Part shown: positions 1 to 11,636 of the stretch, one piece after another | How positions within the stretch are numbered: the first letter of the stretch is position 1 | Layout: every line of letters begins with the position of its first letter | Assembly: GCF_033568475.1 (NCBI RefSeq) | Contig: NC_133121.1 | Location: 3,038,001 to 3,102,000 of the forward strand | Source of the DNA: Henckelia pumila | Lineage: Eukaryota > Streptophyta > Magnoliopsida > Lamiales > Gesneriaceae | DNA: 64,000 nt | Reading direction: 5' to 3' | Made by a program: the position numbers and the translations under genes | Notes under the pieces: generated by a model | Databases searched by the model: none | Seen by the model: only the letters and a program-made list of their open reading frames with translations | What the model was told of the DNA's origin: nothing

Positions 1-449
1 TTTTCTGGATAAATGGCCCCATGTAAAATTTGCTTAGCAGTTTGTTTGGCTTCATTTTCTAATTTAATCAGGAGTAAGATCAAATTAGCTTCTAATGTTT
101 CATCTTCTCTCTGTAATGATGGGCATAGCATTCAAAAGTTAATCTGTCTCAAAAGCATGAATCACGTCCACGATTAATTCTTGTCGTTCCTTTATTACCT
201 CCTATGAAAAGGGAAAATAATTAATAAAATTCAGTTACTTTGTGCATAGTCACCCAAAAACATTGTTCTTTTTTTATATATATTATAGATTTGTTTATCA
301 ATTTATAAGAGTGAATAATCTTGCTCGGAAATTATTCAACTGACTGATTATTCTTGGTTCATGGGGTCATTGTTTTGTGGAGTTTTTTCAATGTGGAAGT
401 GGTCTCAGTGTGATTCAAGTGGATTGACATGTCTGTTATTGAATTGCAG
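1..449. other. non-coding stretch upstream of the first visible coatomer exon
   Basis: No exon or other feature is recognised here. The segment ends in a pyrimidine-containing stretch and an AG acceptor at 448-449, directly before the first visible coatomer exon, so at least its right part is intron. The preceding coatomer exons (roughly the first 230 residues of the family) must lie left of the window. Confidence 0.5.
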
Positions 450-3400
450 ATTCGGCAAAATGATCGACTGGCTGTCAGCAAGTTGGTTACCAGTTTGACC
501 AAGGGCACTGTTCGTTCTCCTTTAGCTCAATGTCTTCTGATTCGTTATACTACTCAGGTGATTTTTACTATGATATTGTTCTTAATCGCCTTGATTTCTT
601 GGTTTCATTGGACATTCATTTCAGTATCAGGTGAACATTTGCTTCAATGATATATGTAGGTCATCAGAGAGACAGGTGTAAACACTCAAACAGGAGACCG
701 CCCGTTTTATGACTATCTTGAGGGCTGTCTTCGTCATAAAGCTGAAATGGTTATCCTTGAGGCAGCTAGGGCAATCACAGAGTTGAGCAATGTGACTACC
801 CGAGAGTTGACTCCTGCCATAACCGTTTTACAGCTTTTCTTAAGTTCTTCAAAGCCTGTGCTTAGGTTTGCTGCTGTCCGAACTTTGAATAAGGTTTGAA
901 TCTATACAAGGATTATAATATGTCGTTTTTTCACCAGTAATTGATTTCTTAGTTATGCATGAGTTGATGATGGTCTGCCATTCTCTCCTTGCTTTCACCT
1001 CTATATTCTCCGTATTGGATGCATGCTGCCTGTCTTCTTTAAAGAAGGAATTAACTATTTTCATCTAATATAAGCTTGAAACTACGGCAGGTGGCAATGA
1101 CACATCCTATGGCTGTGACAAATTGTAACATTGACATGGAAAGCTTGATTTCAGACCAGAATAGAAGTATAGCAACACTTGCCATCACCACTCTACTGAA
1201 AACAGGCAATGAATCTAGCGTTGAACGCTTGATGAAGCAGATCACCACCTTTATGTCTGATATCGCTGATGAATTCAAGATTGTTGTGGTAGATGCTATT
1301 CGATCCCTGTGTCTGAAGTTCCCCCTCAAGTACAGATCATTGTGCGTGATTGTATAGTTTCCCTGGAATATGTGATTAATAGATATACATGTTCCTTGTC
1401 TTCTGGATGTTTCTTTTCTTTTTAATATTGTTTGAGTACAAATTTCACTAATTATGTGTAATCATCTGGATTTACTTAGGATGAATTTCTTGAGCAACAT
1501 TTTGAGAGAAGAGGGTGGATTCGAGTACAAAAAGGCAATTGTTGATTCAATTGTGATTTTGATCAGAGATATTCCAGATGCCAAAGAAAGTGGACTATTG
1601 CACTTGTGTGAGTTCATTGAGGACTGTGAATTCACTTATCTTTCCACCCAGGTCGAATTTATCTTCTTAGAATATTCATTCATCCCTTCTTCACAGCCAT
1701 CTTATTTGGATAACCATCAGTTGATTTTTTATTGTTTTGATGTTGAATTAGATACTGCACTTTCTTGGGAATGAGGGACCCAAAACTTCTGATCCTGGTA
1801 AATATATCCGCTATATTTACAACAGAGTGATACTTGAGAATGCAACTGTCCGTGCCAGTGCTGTTAGCACATTGGCAAAATTTGGTGCCATGGTCGACTC
1901 ATTGAAAGTAAGTTTAATCTCTAAATTGTCTCTCCTTTAGTATATTGTTAAGAATATAAGTGATTAACTGGAAAAAAACCATTTACTCTTGCTGCAGCCC
2001 CGAATATTTGTTTTGTTGAAGCGTTGCCTATTTGACAATGACGACGAGGTCAGTTTTATTTCCCTCTGAATCTTGTAACTAGTTTTGTTTCATTCTTGAA
2101 CCGATATTCAGTATTTCATGATACATTAATATTGGGAAATGTTGAGGTTTTAATTTTATGTGCTGATTCTAATATAACTATTTTCTGCATTCAAATGGGA
2201 GTATTCTGGTAGAAAAACACTTTGCAGTTTTACCGTCACCAGTAACATGATTTTAGCTTTTGGGGGCCTCCTGAATATTGAAAATCTGTTTGCTGCTGGG
2301 CGCTGGCCAGTTGGATGGCATACCTTCTTACGGAACTTGTTCCACTTTCTTTCTTGAGCTCTCCGATGTTTTCCTATCCTTTTAGTTAACATTTTTTCTT
2401 TTTTTCTTTCAAATTTTGGTCGTGCTTGAGTATGATGCTCATTTACCCTTTAGTTTGGTTATGTTTGCCTATGTGTCATGGGTTTAGTTATAGACAAATT
2501 GAAGACTATTTAAGTCATGGGTATAGTTATCGACAAATTGAAGAGAATTTAGCTGGAAAAAAGATCTAATGGTCATCCTCCAATGTTGTAGACAGTTCAA
2601 TGTAGCTGGTGCTTTACTGCACCAGTGCACCTTCGCCTCATATGTCAGTCTGCTTTCTGAAGCTATCCTCATGTTTTGCTATCTTATAGGTTCGTGATAG
2701 AGCCACTCTGTACTTGAGTACCCTTGGTGATGGTTCGGTTACTGAGACTGCCAAGGACATGAAGGAATTTTTATTTGGCTCCCTTGAGGTACCACTGACC
2801 AACATGGAGACAAGTTTGAAAAACTATGTAAGTTTAGATACTAAATTGTTGCTTGTTTTAGTGGTATGCTTTCTGGGTTTGTTTTACTTATTGTATGCTT
2901 GAGACTCATTTGTTCATTTGGACAGATACAGGATCCCACCGAAGAGCCCTTCGATATCCAGTCTGTACCAAAAGAGGTTAAATCTCAGCCTCTTGCAGAA
3001 AAGAAAGCCCCAGGCAAAAAGCCTAGTGGTTTGGGTGCACCACCTGCCACACCTTCCTCTGCAGCTGATGCTTTTGAGAAGCTCCTATCTTCTATCCCTG
3101 AATTTAGAAATTTTGGAAATCTTTTCAAGGTTGTGTTTCTTTGTATTTGAAATTTCTGTATCATTTCTAGTTGATTTCCATAATTTCTGACTACTTACTT
3201 GAGCTCTCAATAAATTTGTATATCCTGGGGTCAGTCATCAGCACCAGTGGAGCTTACAGAAGCTGAGACGGAGTATGCAGTTAATGTTGTCAAGCACATA
3301 TTTGACCGCCACGTGGTATTCCAGTACAACTGCACAAATACAATTCCTGAACAGCTACTTGAAAACGTATGGACCCTGTTTTCACAAATATTTGTTTATT

Positions 3401-4680
3401 TTGTCCTTTGGACCTCCAATCACGAATTCTTTATTTTTCTTATGCTAGGTGACTGTGCTTGTTGATGCTTGTGAAGCCGAAGAGTTTTCGGAAGTAGGAT
3501 CCAAGCCTTTAAGATCTCTACCATATGATACACCAGCACAGACATTTGTGGCATTTGAAAAACCTGAAGGTGTCCCTGCAGTTGGAAAATTCTCAAACTC
3601 GTTGAGATTTATTGTCAAAGAGGTACTTGTTCTGTAATCTGGTTCAACTTTGACAGAATGTTTGCATTTCAACAGTCTTTTGTTCTTGACATGCACTACC
3701 AGTTGCATCCAGATGGACTTGTGGCATGAGTGAAAATTGTTATTCTGTCTTGAAATGCTGTTTATTGGTTCAATGGTTTGGCTTGAAAAAAATTTACATT
3801 ATCAGTTGGAAATTTTGCATTCGTCGATAATATGTACACTAAATACTTTTTACATCGGACCTTGCAGAGGATAGTTTTGAGTAGATAAAAAATGTACATT
3901 TCTAGTATAATTCTTTGAATCATTATGCTTTTTTGTGCCCCCTCGAGGTAGGGAAATATACCAGTTGTAATCATATCATTGCAGTGATTATTCTGTTAAC
4001 TGATTTCTCTTAAATTTTGTTAGGTCGATCCCTCAACCGGTGAGGCTGAAGATGATGGTGTAGAAGATGAATACCAACTAGAGGATTTTGAAGTTGCTGC
4101 TGCGGATTATATCCTTAAAGTTGGTGTCTCCAACTTCAAAAATGCCTGGGAAACCCTCGGCCCTGATTTTGAGCGTGTAGATGAGTACGGTCTTGGGCCT
4201 AGGGAAAGCCTGGCAGAAGCTGTTAATGCTGTCATCAATCTTCTTGGCATGCAGCCCTGCGAGGTTGGTAGCTTATATGATTCTTTTATTCTTGTAGCGA
4301 CTAGGATTAATTCAACGAAATTCCTGATTTCACTAGCAGATTCTAAAAGAAATTACAATATGTTCACATTCTGTGTGGAATGATTTTTATTTTCCGTGGG
4401 AACACAAACCCCCCAGCCAGGTAATACGTCTTTTACTTGTAAGTTGTAAGAAACTGAATGCATTTTTGTTGATTTCTTGTTACAGGGAACAGAGACAGTT
4501 CCGAGCAACTCAAGATCACATACTTGTTTATTATCAGGTGTATACATCGGTAATGTGAAGGTGCTTGTGCGATTGTCTTTTGGAATTGATGGAGCTAAAG
4601 AGGTAGCTATGAAGCTGGCAGTGAGATCTGAGAACGAGATTGTCAGCGATGCTGTACATGAAATTGTTGCCAGTGGATAA
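450..4680 (+). CDS. COPG: coatomer subunit gamma (gamma-COP), 5' part outside window
   Basis: Gamma-COP is part of the COPI coat (F-subcomplex) that buds retrograde Golgi-to-ER and intra-Golgi vesicles in the cytosol. Visible coding exons, all with GT-AG borders and consistent phase: 450-557, 660-893, 1091-1341, 1480-1651, 1752-1907, 1998-2048, 2690-2827, 2926-3129, 3235-3366, 3449-3622, 4024-4263 and 4486-4680 (stop TAA). The translation starts inside the N-terminal adaptin/HEAT solenoid ([16 protein letters not shown]) and continues through [34 protein letters not shown] and [18 protein letters not shown] Pro/Ala/Lys-rich hinge follows ([20 protein letters not shown]), then the C-terminal appendage ending HEIVASG. 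It agrees with plant gamma-COP throughout, with no stop or frameshift. The 640-nt intron at 2049-2689 is the longest. Only the missing 5' end is incomplete, because of the window edge. Confidence 0.96.
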
Positions 4681-5254
4681 ACCCCAACCGACCCCCATCC
4701 AGTGTTTGTGGTCAAGATTTGGCTTCAGTTACCTTGTAGTTCAAGGGTTTTGTTGTTCGATTACATAATTTTGCGGTCTAGATTTACTTCCATCTTTACC
4801 CTTGGCGGATAATTTACCAGCACACAGTGTGATTATAGGTTTCTTATAATTTTTTATTTAATGACATTCTCTTGAAATTAAGAGGAAAAATTGTGTTCTC
4901 GTTCTGTTTCTGAATGAATACTTGATAGATCATGAACTTGGCAAATTGGGTTGCGGTTTGGATGTCGAACGGACTTTATTCGACTCGTTTATGGCTAATA
5001 ATTCTCATTTTATGTTCTAAGATTTCTTTTGAGTGCATCATTTTTATGTCATTGGAAAAGTTTGATGATTCGTACCGAAAGAAGAAACTAAACATGATTT
5101 CCTGCGTGATTATCTTCTTAGCATCAACATCTTTGTTGCTTTACGTAAAACTAGCATAATCACTCATAAAATCCAATTTTGATTTTTTATTCTTCTTTTT
5201 CTCCCCATCTTTCACGTATCTACTCTTTTTTTTTCGAAGGCAAATTTTATAAAA
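4681..5254. other. coatomer 3' UTR and intergenic DNA
   Basis: The first part should be the coatomer 3' UTR. The rest is AT-rich and I see no gene in it. The short reading frame at 4932-5159 has no recognisable content. Confidence 0.5.
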
Positions 5255-5599
5255 TCAAACCGGAGGAAATACAAAGGACGACAGATTAAGAACCCGTCGG
5301 TCACGATCAGTCGAAGAACCAGTCGACCTAGCTAGTTCTGATAAAAGGAATTTACAATCTTCCGCCAAAAGGCCTATGCTTGAAACATCCATCACAGAAT
5401 GGATGGCATTGATCACTATGAGCGCATGTGATTCGATGATAACGTTGATGAGCTTTAACTTTTTTATCCAGCTTAGAGCCTCGCGTTCTTCTTTCCGCCT
5501 TTTCTTCTCCATCTCTTTATTTTGTAGACAACTCTTTCTTTCACCTCGTAAAATCCAATATGGATTATGATAACCTCTTTTGCTTCGTTTCTTCATCAA
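5255..5599 (-). pseudogene. RNase H-like domain relic (RVT_3 / LINE-associated type)
   Basis: The minus-strand translation contains EALSWIKKLKLINVIIESHA, then ALIVINAIHS, then GLLAEDCKFLLSEL. These correspond to the middle of the plant RNase H-like domain found at the end of many LINE polyproteins and in stand-alone RNase H-superfamily proteins (typically IESDALxVVxAL ... IEDCKxL). The catalytic Asp that normally follows IES is His here. There is no N-terminal strand with the first Asp and no C-terminal half, and the preceding residues are low-complexity Lys/Arg/Glu. I read this as a decayed fragment, perhaps from a 5'-truncated LINE. No target duplication or poly(A) tail was identified. Confidence 0.5.
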
Positions 5600-5962
5600 T
5601 TTTTTTTTTTTTTTTTAAAAAAAAACTTCCTTTGTAAAACTAAAACTCAATAGTTCGAGCTGATAATTATTTTAAATAATATGATCTTTTATTTTGCATT
5701 TGTTTTAGGTACTGCAATTACAATCGATTCCAAATTTTAATTTATTCAATTTAATAATACATTATGCACCGGAAATATCAAATATGTATACATGAGCTCA
5801 TCGTTAATGCATGCATGAGCTCTTGTCTTTTATTTCATAGATTGATTGATTCAGCTCAGTTCACAAGGCCTTTCAAAATTCAAGACAAAACTCAAATGGC
5901 CAATTCTGTTTCAGAATATCAAATCTATGATGAATCAATGAAATAGCATTCTGGCTCGGCAA
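5600..5962. other. intergenic DNA and 5' flank of the PPR gene
   Basis: AT-rich sequence with a T-run followed by an A-run at about 5599-5628. It should hold the PPR promoter and 5' UTR. No specific element stands out. Confidence 0.4.
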
Positions 5963-8732
5963 ATGGAGCAAGCAAAGCTGCTGGCAGAATCTCTGGTGAA
6001 AAACTCCAACTGCCCCAGATTCGCATGGCTACTTTTTAAGCGCACTCTCATTGACCACAACGTGAATGATCTTTCTTCTTTCCAACGTTCCCTCCCTGTC
6101 ATCACTCCCATTCTCATCCGCTCCAAAATGTTCTCCGAAATCGAAGCTCTGCACCAACGCATTCTTCGTTTTGATACAGTCCCGCAGCGTGTTTTGTATT
6201 ACTTGGTTCATATGTTAGCCAAGTCCGATCATATTGACAAGGCTATGCATCTTTTTCAATCTATTCGAACCCATTTTTTTGCCTGCCCGCCTTCCATATT
6301 CTTGTACAATTTGCTCATTAGAACTTCACTTCAACACGATTGTTCCGAGTATGTGTCGTGGCTGTACAAAGATTTGATTTTTTCCAAGGTAAAGCCGGAA
6401 ACTTATACTTTCAATCTTCTTATATCTGGGCTGTGTGATTCGGGTCGGTTGGAGAATGCCCGTGAGCTGTTTGACAGAATGTCGGACAAAGGTTGTGAGC
6501 CTAATGAGTTCAGTTTTGGAATTTTGGTGCGTGGGTATTGTAGGCTCGGGCTGCCGTATAAAGGGTTGGATCTTCTGGGTTTGATGAAGAAAATGGGTAT
6601 CTTGCCTAATGTAGTGATTTACAATACGTTAATTGCGGGCTTTTGTAAGGAAGATAAGAGTGACGAGGTTGAAAGATTGGTGGAGAAGATGAAGGAAGAT
6701 GATATTGCTCCAAATGTTGTGACTTTTAACATTAGGATCTCTGCCCTTTGTAAGGCCGGGAAGGTTTTGGAAGCCTCTAGGATTTTTCGGGACATGCAAA
6801 TAGATGAAACATTCGGCCTGCCAAGACCTAATGTTGTGACTCATAACTTGATGTTGGAGAGTTTTTGCAGGGAAGGGATGTTGGAAGAGGCTAATTCTTT
6901 AGTTGAGTCCATGAAAAAGGATGGTATTTTCTCAAATTCGCAGAGCTATAACACATGGCTGTTGGGCTTGTTAAGGAATGGGAAACTTTTGGAGGCTCAT
7001 AAAGTTATGCGAGAAATGGAGGACGATGGACTAGAGCCTAATTCCTATTCTTATAATATCATGATTAATGGATTGTGTGAAAATGACATGCTTGCTGACG
7101 CAAGAGCCCTTACGCGTTTGATGACTACTCGGGGAGTTTACCCTGATACAGTCACGTACAGCGCACTGCTCCAAGGGTATTGTAAAAAGAGGAAGACGTT
7201 TGAGGCTAATAAAGTCCTTCAAGACATGATTAAGGATGGATGTTTTCCAAATACTTATACTTGCAATATGCTGTTGCACAGCCTATGGGGAGAAGGTAAA
7301 ACAGCAGAAGCTGAGAGGTTACTGCAAAAGATGAACGAAAGAGGTGATGTACTGGATACTGTGAGCTGTAATATTGTGATTGATGGTTTATGCAAAAGTG
7401 GGAAGGTTGACAAGGCAGTTGAAATTGTGAGTGAAATGTGGAATCATGGAAGTGCTGCTCTTGGCGCTTTGGGCAATTCGTACATTGGCCTGGTGGACGA
7501 AAATAGGAAGAAATGCTTGCCTGACTTGATCAGTTATTCGACTGTCGTAAATGGTTTATGCAAGGATGGACGGCTTGGTGAAGCTAAAAAGAAGTTTGTA
7601 GAGATGTTGGGTAAAAATTTATACCCGGATTCAATCATCTATGATATTTTTCTATATAACCTTTGCAAGAGGGGGAAACTATCATCTGCGTTTCAGGTTC
7701 TTAAAGACATGGAGAGAAAGGGTTGCGACAAAAGCTTACAAACTTACAATTCCTTGATTATGGGATTCAGTAGTAAGAAACAAATATTCGAAATATTTGG
7801 GCTATTGGATGAGATGAAAGAAAAAGGCATTAGTCCTAATGTTTACACCTATAACCTTGTTCTTAATTGTCTATCTGAAGGAGGAAAAAGTGAAGAAACT
7901 GCATCTCTTTTAGACGAGATGCTGCAGAAAGAGATAACACCCGACGTACATTCCTTTAAGATGTTAATTAAAACATTCTGCAGGGCCGGCGAATTCAGAC
8001 CAGCACAGGAGGCATTTCAAATAGGCATTGGTTTATATGGTCACGTGACAGTTCTTTACAGCCTAATGTTCAATGAGCTACTTGCCGGAGAGGAAGTTCT
8101 GGAAGCTAAAAACTTAATCGAAACTGCAGTTGGCAGGTGTCTTGATTTGAGCAGTTTCCATTGCAAAGCACTGATGGATACACTGTGCTTGCATGGGAAT
8201 TTAGAATGTGCTATTGATACTCTTAACAAAATGGTGCAGAGGGGGTGTAGATTTGATCCTGCATCATTCATGCCAGTGATTGATCATCTGATTAAAAGTG
8301 GAAATAAGCATCAGGCCAATAAATTGACCGAGCAAATGCTGGCAATGGATTCAACAGATAAGATGGAAAACGAGGTGCGCGGAAATGATAAGAAGCCTAA
8401 AAATGGGAGACGACGCAAAGATGGCGAGAGAGATTGGCGAACTTTTCTACACAGGTGTGAACTTTTTCCAATGGCTTCACAAAGTTTTCTTATCTTTATG
8501 TTATTCTTTTATTGTTATTTATGCACTGATTTGGCCATCTAATTTGCTATGGATTGGATTGTTTTCTGCCACATGAATATCTTGTAATATCTAATGACTC
8601 GAATTTTACAGAGATGATGGGAGTGCAATAGCTATGAAAACTTTGAAACGAGTGGAGAGAGGATGGGGTCAAGGAGGCTTGTCCAATTCCCAACCTCCAC
8701 AAAAAGACTTTCTTGATCTTTCCTTCGTATAG
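5963..8732 (+). CDS. P-class pentatricopeptide repeat protein (At2g17140-like)
   Basis: P-class PPR proteins are helical-repeat RNA-binding proteins that usually act on transcripts in mitochondria or plastids. Two coding exons, 5963-8454 and 8612-8732, give about 870 residues. The first frame runs on past the donor, but the GT-AG intron 8455-8611 joins FLHR to a conserved tail starting DDGSAIAMKTLKR and ending FLDLSFV. The first ~130 residues are helical and non-canonical. After that come about 18-19 tandem ~35-residue repeats (for example TYTFNLLISGLCDSGRLENA, TYNSLIMGFSSKKQIFEIFG). There is no PLS, E, DYW or SMR domain. The start at 5963 is chosen because AKLLAESLVKNSNCPRFAWL aligns with the N-terminus I remember for At2g17140. 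The tail after the repeats also matches that protein, which supports the splice. Which organelle it enters cannot be told from this sequence. Confidence 0.93.
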
Positions 8733-9284
8733 ATGGACGAGAATCGGTGGTACAATTGCGAAACTTAGGTTGGGAATCAGCCACGAGAGAATGGTTCTGG
8801 TATGCCACCCCACGAGGTCAGTTCTTTTCACCAGAAGTTTATAACTTCTTTGTTCTTGTGGAGGCTAAAGGGTTAAGAGTCCTCTGTGCCAGCGGGGTAT
8901 GAAGACGACGGCCCCATCGCTATATCACGTACATATTTATTGATTGTACATGTTGTTGTGTTCTTCTGTTCCTTTTCAAGGAACTTTGGTTCATTCTTGT
9001 TTCATGTTTTGAAGGGGTCAGCAATACCAAAATGAACCTGATACACCTATATATTTAGAATAGAAACTAAACTTAGGTCCACTCGTATACTTGCAGAAAA
9101 CATATAGATCTTTTTCAAGTTTAATCGAATTTTTTGTCAAGGTTCCGTGTTTATGGGTTGGATTGATAACATAACATAATAAACATCAATGCAACTCGAA
9201 TATTTGGAACAAAAATGCACATTTTGCCCACTTCAATTCCACAACCGACAACTTCTTTATTATTTTGGTAGAGAAGCAAAAAAA
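8733..9284. other. PPR 3' UTR and intergenic DNA
   Basis: No reading frame or repeat recognised. The left part is probably the 3' UTR of the PPR gene. Confidence 0.4.
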
Positions 9285-9356
9285 TTCCATTGCCGGGAAT
9301 CGAACCCGGGTCTCCTGGGTGAAAGCCAGATATCCTAACCGCTGGACGACAATGGA
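9285..9356 (-). tRNA. tRNA-Glu (anticodon UUC)
   Basis: A 72-nt cloverleaf reads on the minus strand. The acceptor arm TCCATTG (9356-9350) pairs with CAATGGA (9292-9286), with discriminator A at 9285. The D-arm contains GTCCAGCGGTTAGGAT. The anticodon loop CTTTCAC (9325-9319) has UUC at 9323-9321. The T-arm GGGTTCGATTCCC includes the box B core GGTTCGATTCC. There is no intron. On the minus strand, T-runs shortly downstream (opposite the A-rich stretch near 9278-9284) could end Pol III transcription. The fourth acceptor pair is A-U, where I recall G-C or G-U in most plant copies, so pairing is kept. Confidence 0.95.
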
Positions 9357-9607
9357 GGGTTGTGACATGGTGTCAAAATAATTTATATAACTTTATAAAA
9401 TATTCGATTGGTTTGAAAGCTTAAGCTAGAATCGAATGATATTTTTGAGGGATAAATATTTATTACATTTTTGTATGAAAAACCGTATACTATGTGGTAG
9501 AGAAGCTTGAATCAAATTGTGAAAATTTTAGTGTGACGAAATCATAATTGTTACGAACAAGAAAATTTAATCGGAAATATCAAAAAAAATTATGTATGTT
9601 GATGATG

Positions 9608-10179
9608 GTTGTGAAACCAGGGCCCGGGCTATCAGGGTAGTGTTGTGGGCCTGAGTGGTGACCGGGCTAATGGAAGTAATATATAAGCTGCCCTTCCTTA
9701 ATCAAGATGATCTGCACACCAAGGAAGGGAATAAAAAGCACGTAAGTGGGACGCCGAAGGAAGTTCCGGCGGGGCCACTCCGATGCTTAAGTTAGACTTA
9801 GAAATAGAGTGGGCTTTTTAGAGAAAATGAGTATAGTGTTTTTAAAAGTTTAGGTGAACATACCCCTACAAATATCTGTGACTAGGTATTTAAAGGCCTT
9901 GGAGTGAGAGTATCACTCCGCAATTCCAGGGTAGTGGTCACGATCTGGATCGTGGGTGTGGTAGTTGTCCATGTTTGCCTGTCACGTACGATGAACCCGA
10001 AAAGCTTGGGTTGATGATAATCGTGGGGATCATGCCCCTAAAACACGGGCCTTATATAAGTCCTGCAGATCTGGTTTTCCGGGCTCCTGAGGCTATTAGG
10101 CTACCTTAATACGGCCCTACCACTCCAGGGCATTCGTAGCCCTGCCCTCCTGGCTTACCGGGGCATCATATGTCCATAA
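9608..10179. repeat. GC-rich unclassified repeat flanked by 9-bp direct repeats
   Basis: This block is far richer in G+C than its AT-rich surroundings and has no coding frame. TTGATGATG occurs immediately before it (9599-9607) and immediately after it (10180-10188), which looks like a target duplication. The ends are not inverted repeats of each other. Internal motifs such as GGCCACTCCGATGCTTAAG and a TATTTAAAGG box resemble LTR-type sequence I have seen in plant genomes. A solo LTR, a non-autonomous LTR element or a Mutator-like element (9-bp TSD) are all possible. No TG..CA borders with a 5-bp duplication could be fixed. Confidence 0.4.
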
Positions 10180-10188
10180 TTGATGATG

Positions 10189-11636
10189 CGTGTAACTATA
10201 AGATAAAACTTAATGAAAAATTTAAAATGTGAAAATCAGACAACTTTTCCGGACTTGAGGCATTCCCTGTGGCTGTGAAGAATCCAAAACCAAAAATCTA
10301 TGCTATTTTATTTAATATCCCATAAAGTGTAATGATTAATCATTCAATAAATAGTCACTCTTCATTCCATCAATCTAGCCAAGTGGAGCTTAATAAATTG
10401 TGGAGTAATTTGTTGGTTGTCGCATCTTAATTTAATATATTTTAAATTGTAGTGACCTTGATTATTTTTGAGCGGGTATGTTATCTTTTTGACGCAATTA
10501 TGTATCCGACTGAAACTTTTAAATCTTAAATTTTATCATTTTATGTACATCGTTTGCATCTGATTTAGAGGAGAACTCACATTTTTCTCCCTATGCAATT
10601 AGATTTGACGTCTGCAAGTCTGCATGTAAATGCATATATATATATATTCTTAATGAAAAAATATCATGTTTCTCATATAAGTCACAGGGGAAGATAATAA
10701 ATCAAGATATATGTCATTTTCTAAAGAAATAAGGAAACTGGTGACTAAACTAACATATGTATTTCAACCATAGTTATTTACATACATAAAGTCAAATGAA
10801 AATTATCCGAAAAACATATAAGTTGCAACTGAATGTTATTTACAACCTCATAATCATAGCTTATATGCAAAAAAATCCAATTCTATATAATATTTTAGAC
10901 GGGGCTAAACTGATATGAAAACTTGCCAACACAATAGAAGCTGCGCAAACCACGACTCCTCCTCGTTCTCGCCTTTGTCTTTCTTCCATCCTCATTGACC
11001 ACTTTTATGGTAATGGAATCCTACAGCCAGCAGTTGTTTGTGCCTGTGGGGACGGTTTTCAACCAGTGAGTCGAGGACCCTAATAAGATAAGATGTAAGA
11101 AGATACGATTTTATGAAGTTGTCATAATGATAAACAAAAAACCCATTATGCGCCGAAGCAAATGAATAGATCAACTACGATTGATATAGCAGGGTTTAAG
11201 GGAAGCAACGCTGCACCTGAGATTAAGAGGGCAATTCTGGTTCAGGTGATGCTACTATCATTAATTAGCAACCAAATAAATTAAGTTAATCTACAAAAGC
11301 CAGTTAAGGGACAGCACCTTCACAAGACTACATCCAAATATTTGGAAGCTATGGGACACAGGACTACAGGATTAAAAGAGAATGGAATCCTATATATAGA
11401 ACCACAGTGAAACACTATCTCTTGTCAAATATTAAAGCTCTCTAATATGTTCGAGAGCAGGAAAATAAGTGTTCCTGCACATATGAAAAGAACTAGTTAT
11501 GATTCCAACAATGAGGTAATCTTGATTATTACATCTAACCTGTCTAATCCTGATTGTTATTTCGACACATTATGAAAGTAATCCGTTTCTACTATTATTA
11601 CTGATTAACCAGGATAGTAAGAGCTATCACTAGAGC
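10189..11636. other. intergenic DNA, no gene seen
   Basis: AT-rich. Around 10930-11010 the minus strand reads Arg/Glu-rich (MEERQRRERGG) and could be a remote last exon or 3' UTR of the neighbouring kinase gene, but there is no firm support. Confidence 0.35.

Noticed and set aside
4353-4715. 120-residue minus-strand frame over the last coatomer exon
   Set aside because: Antisense shadow. The plus-strand exon is fully supported.
9186-9368. 60-residue minus-strand reading frame
   Set aside because: It is the antisense shadow over the tRNA-Glu gene.
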